DNA of 64,000 nucleotides, from positions 19,457-83,456 of the forward strand of contig CALWRJ010000005.1 of assembly GCA_944383915.1 (NCBI GenBank), in the 5' to 3' direction. Both the position numbers and the translations under genes were made by a program. The notes beneath the pieces were generated by a model. That model had not been told where the DNA came from and made no database searches. It saw only the letters and a list, made by a program, of their open reading frames with translations. The stretch is from an uncultured Clostridia bacterium. Its GTDB lineage: Bacteria; Bacillota; Clostridia; Christensenellales; UBA1242. Numbering within the stretch: the first letter of the stretch is position 1; each line of letters starts with the position of its first letter. Shown in pieces: positions 63,994-64,000 of the stretch.

Positions 63994-64000
63994 TGCAAAG

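Overview
This window is a chromosomal segment of a low-GC, endospore-forming anaerobe in the Bacillota (Clostridia-like). The assignment rests on gene content. There is a complete spoIIAA-spoIIAB-sigF operon, spoIVA, a SipL-type SPOCS/LysM coat protein, spoIIR, spmA-spmB, sleB-ypeB and veg, together with ctsR-mcsA-clpC and the oxygen-sensitive class III ribonucleotide reductase nrdD/nrdG. Ribosome binding sites are strong (GGAGG/GGGGG), GTG and TTG starts occur, and TGA is used as a stop. I cannot name a species. No phage, insertion sequence, CRISPR array or rRNA was seen, and tmRNA is the only RNA gene found.

Layout. 0-3 kb: rsfS, tsaE, a tsaB-rimI fusion and an alpha/beta hydrolase in one operon. 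3-8.6 kb: a membrane protein, yhbY, obg, nth and the sigma-F operon. 8.6-13.6 kb: an intracellular-type subtilase with a small partner, a PucR-type HTH protein, a degenerate ABC ATPase and a serine-palmitoyltransferase-like PLP enzyme. 13.7-20.2 kb: a lipoprotein, a transglutaminase-like protein, the rpmG-secE-nusG-rplK-rplA operon with a GC-rich cloverleaf between nusG and rplK, and an orphan gene. 20.5-28.3 kb: an SCP2-like protein with an iron alcohol dehydrogenase, an ABC exporter preceded by a tiny leader ORF, spoIVA and a lipoprotein. 28.4-35 kb: hpf, membrane and orphan proteins, rsmA, tatD, spmAB. 35-43 kb: the CtsR heat-shock operon (no mcsB), dinB, an XRE regulator, an orphan, mnmA. 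43-48.4 kb: veg-sipL-spoIIR-sleB-ypeB. 48.5-54.6 kb: transketolase, nrdD/nrdG with NrdR boxes. 55-60.2 kb: an MBL-fold membrane protein, patatin, GT8 glycosyltransferase, a coiled-coil membrane protein. 60.2-63.3 kb: ssrA, smpB, rnr. 63.3-64 kb: a gene-free, repeat-rich tail with a large inverted repeat.

The genes form three functional themes. The first is sporulation: forespore sigma-F control, SpoIIR signalling, SpoIVA/SipL coat base, SpmAB maturation and SleB/YpeB germination. The second is translation and its quality control: RsfS, YhbY, Obg, HPF, RsmA, MnmA, t6A synthesis, tmRNA/SmpB/RNase R and ribosomal proteins. The third is stress and anaerobic nucleotide metabolism. Several housekeeping proteins (RsfS, SecE, an ABC ATPase) carry long K/E-rich tails.

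The most unusual signal is a dispersed short palindrome, full form TGCATAGTACTATGCA, with at least a dozen copies. It lies mostly in gaps between genes, often in pairs and often where genes converge, and in a few places it is read as part of an ORF. A second motif, AACTATTCGCAAAA, recurs four times, twice fused to the palindrome.
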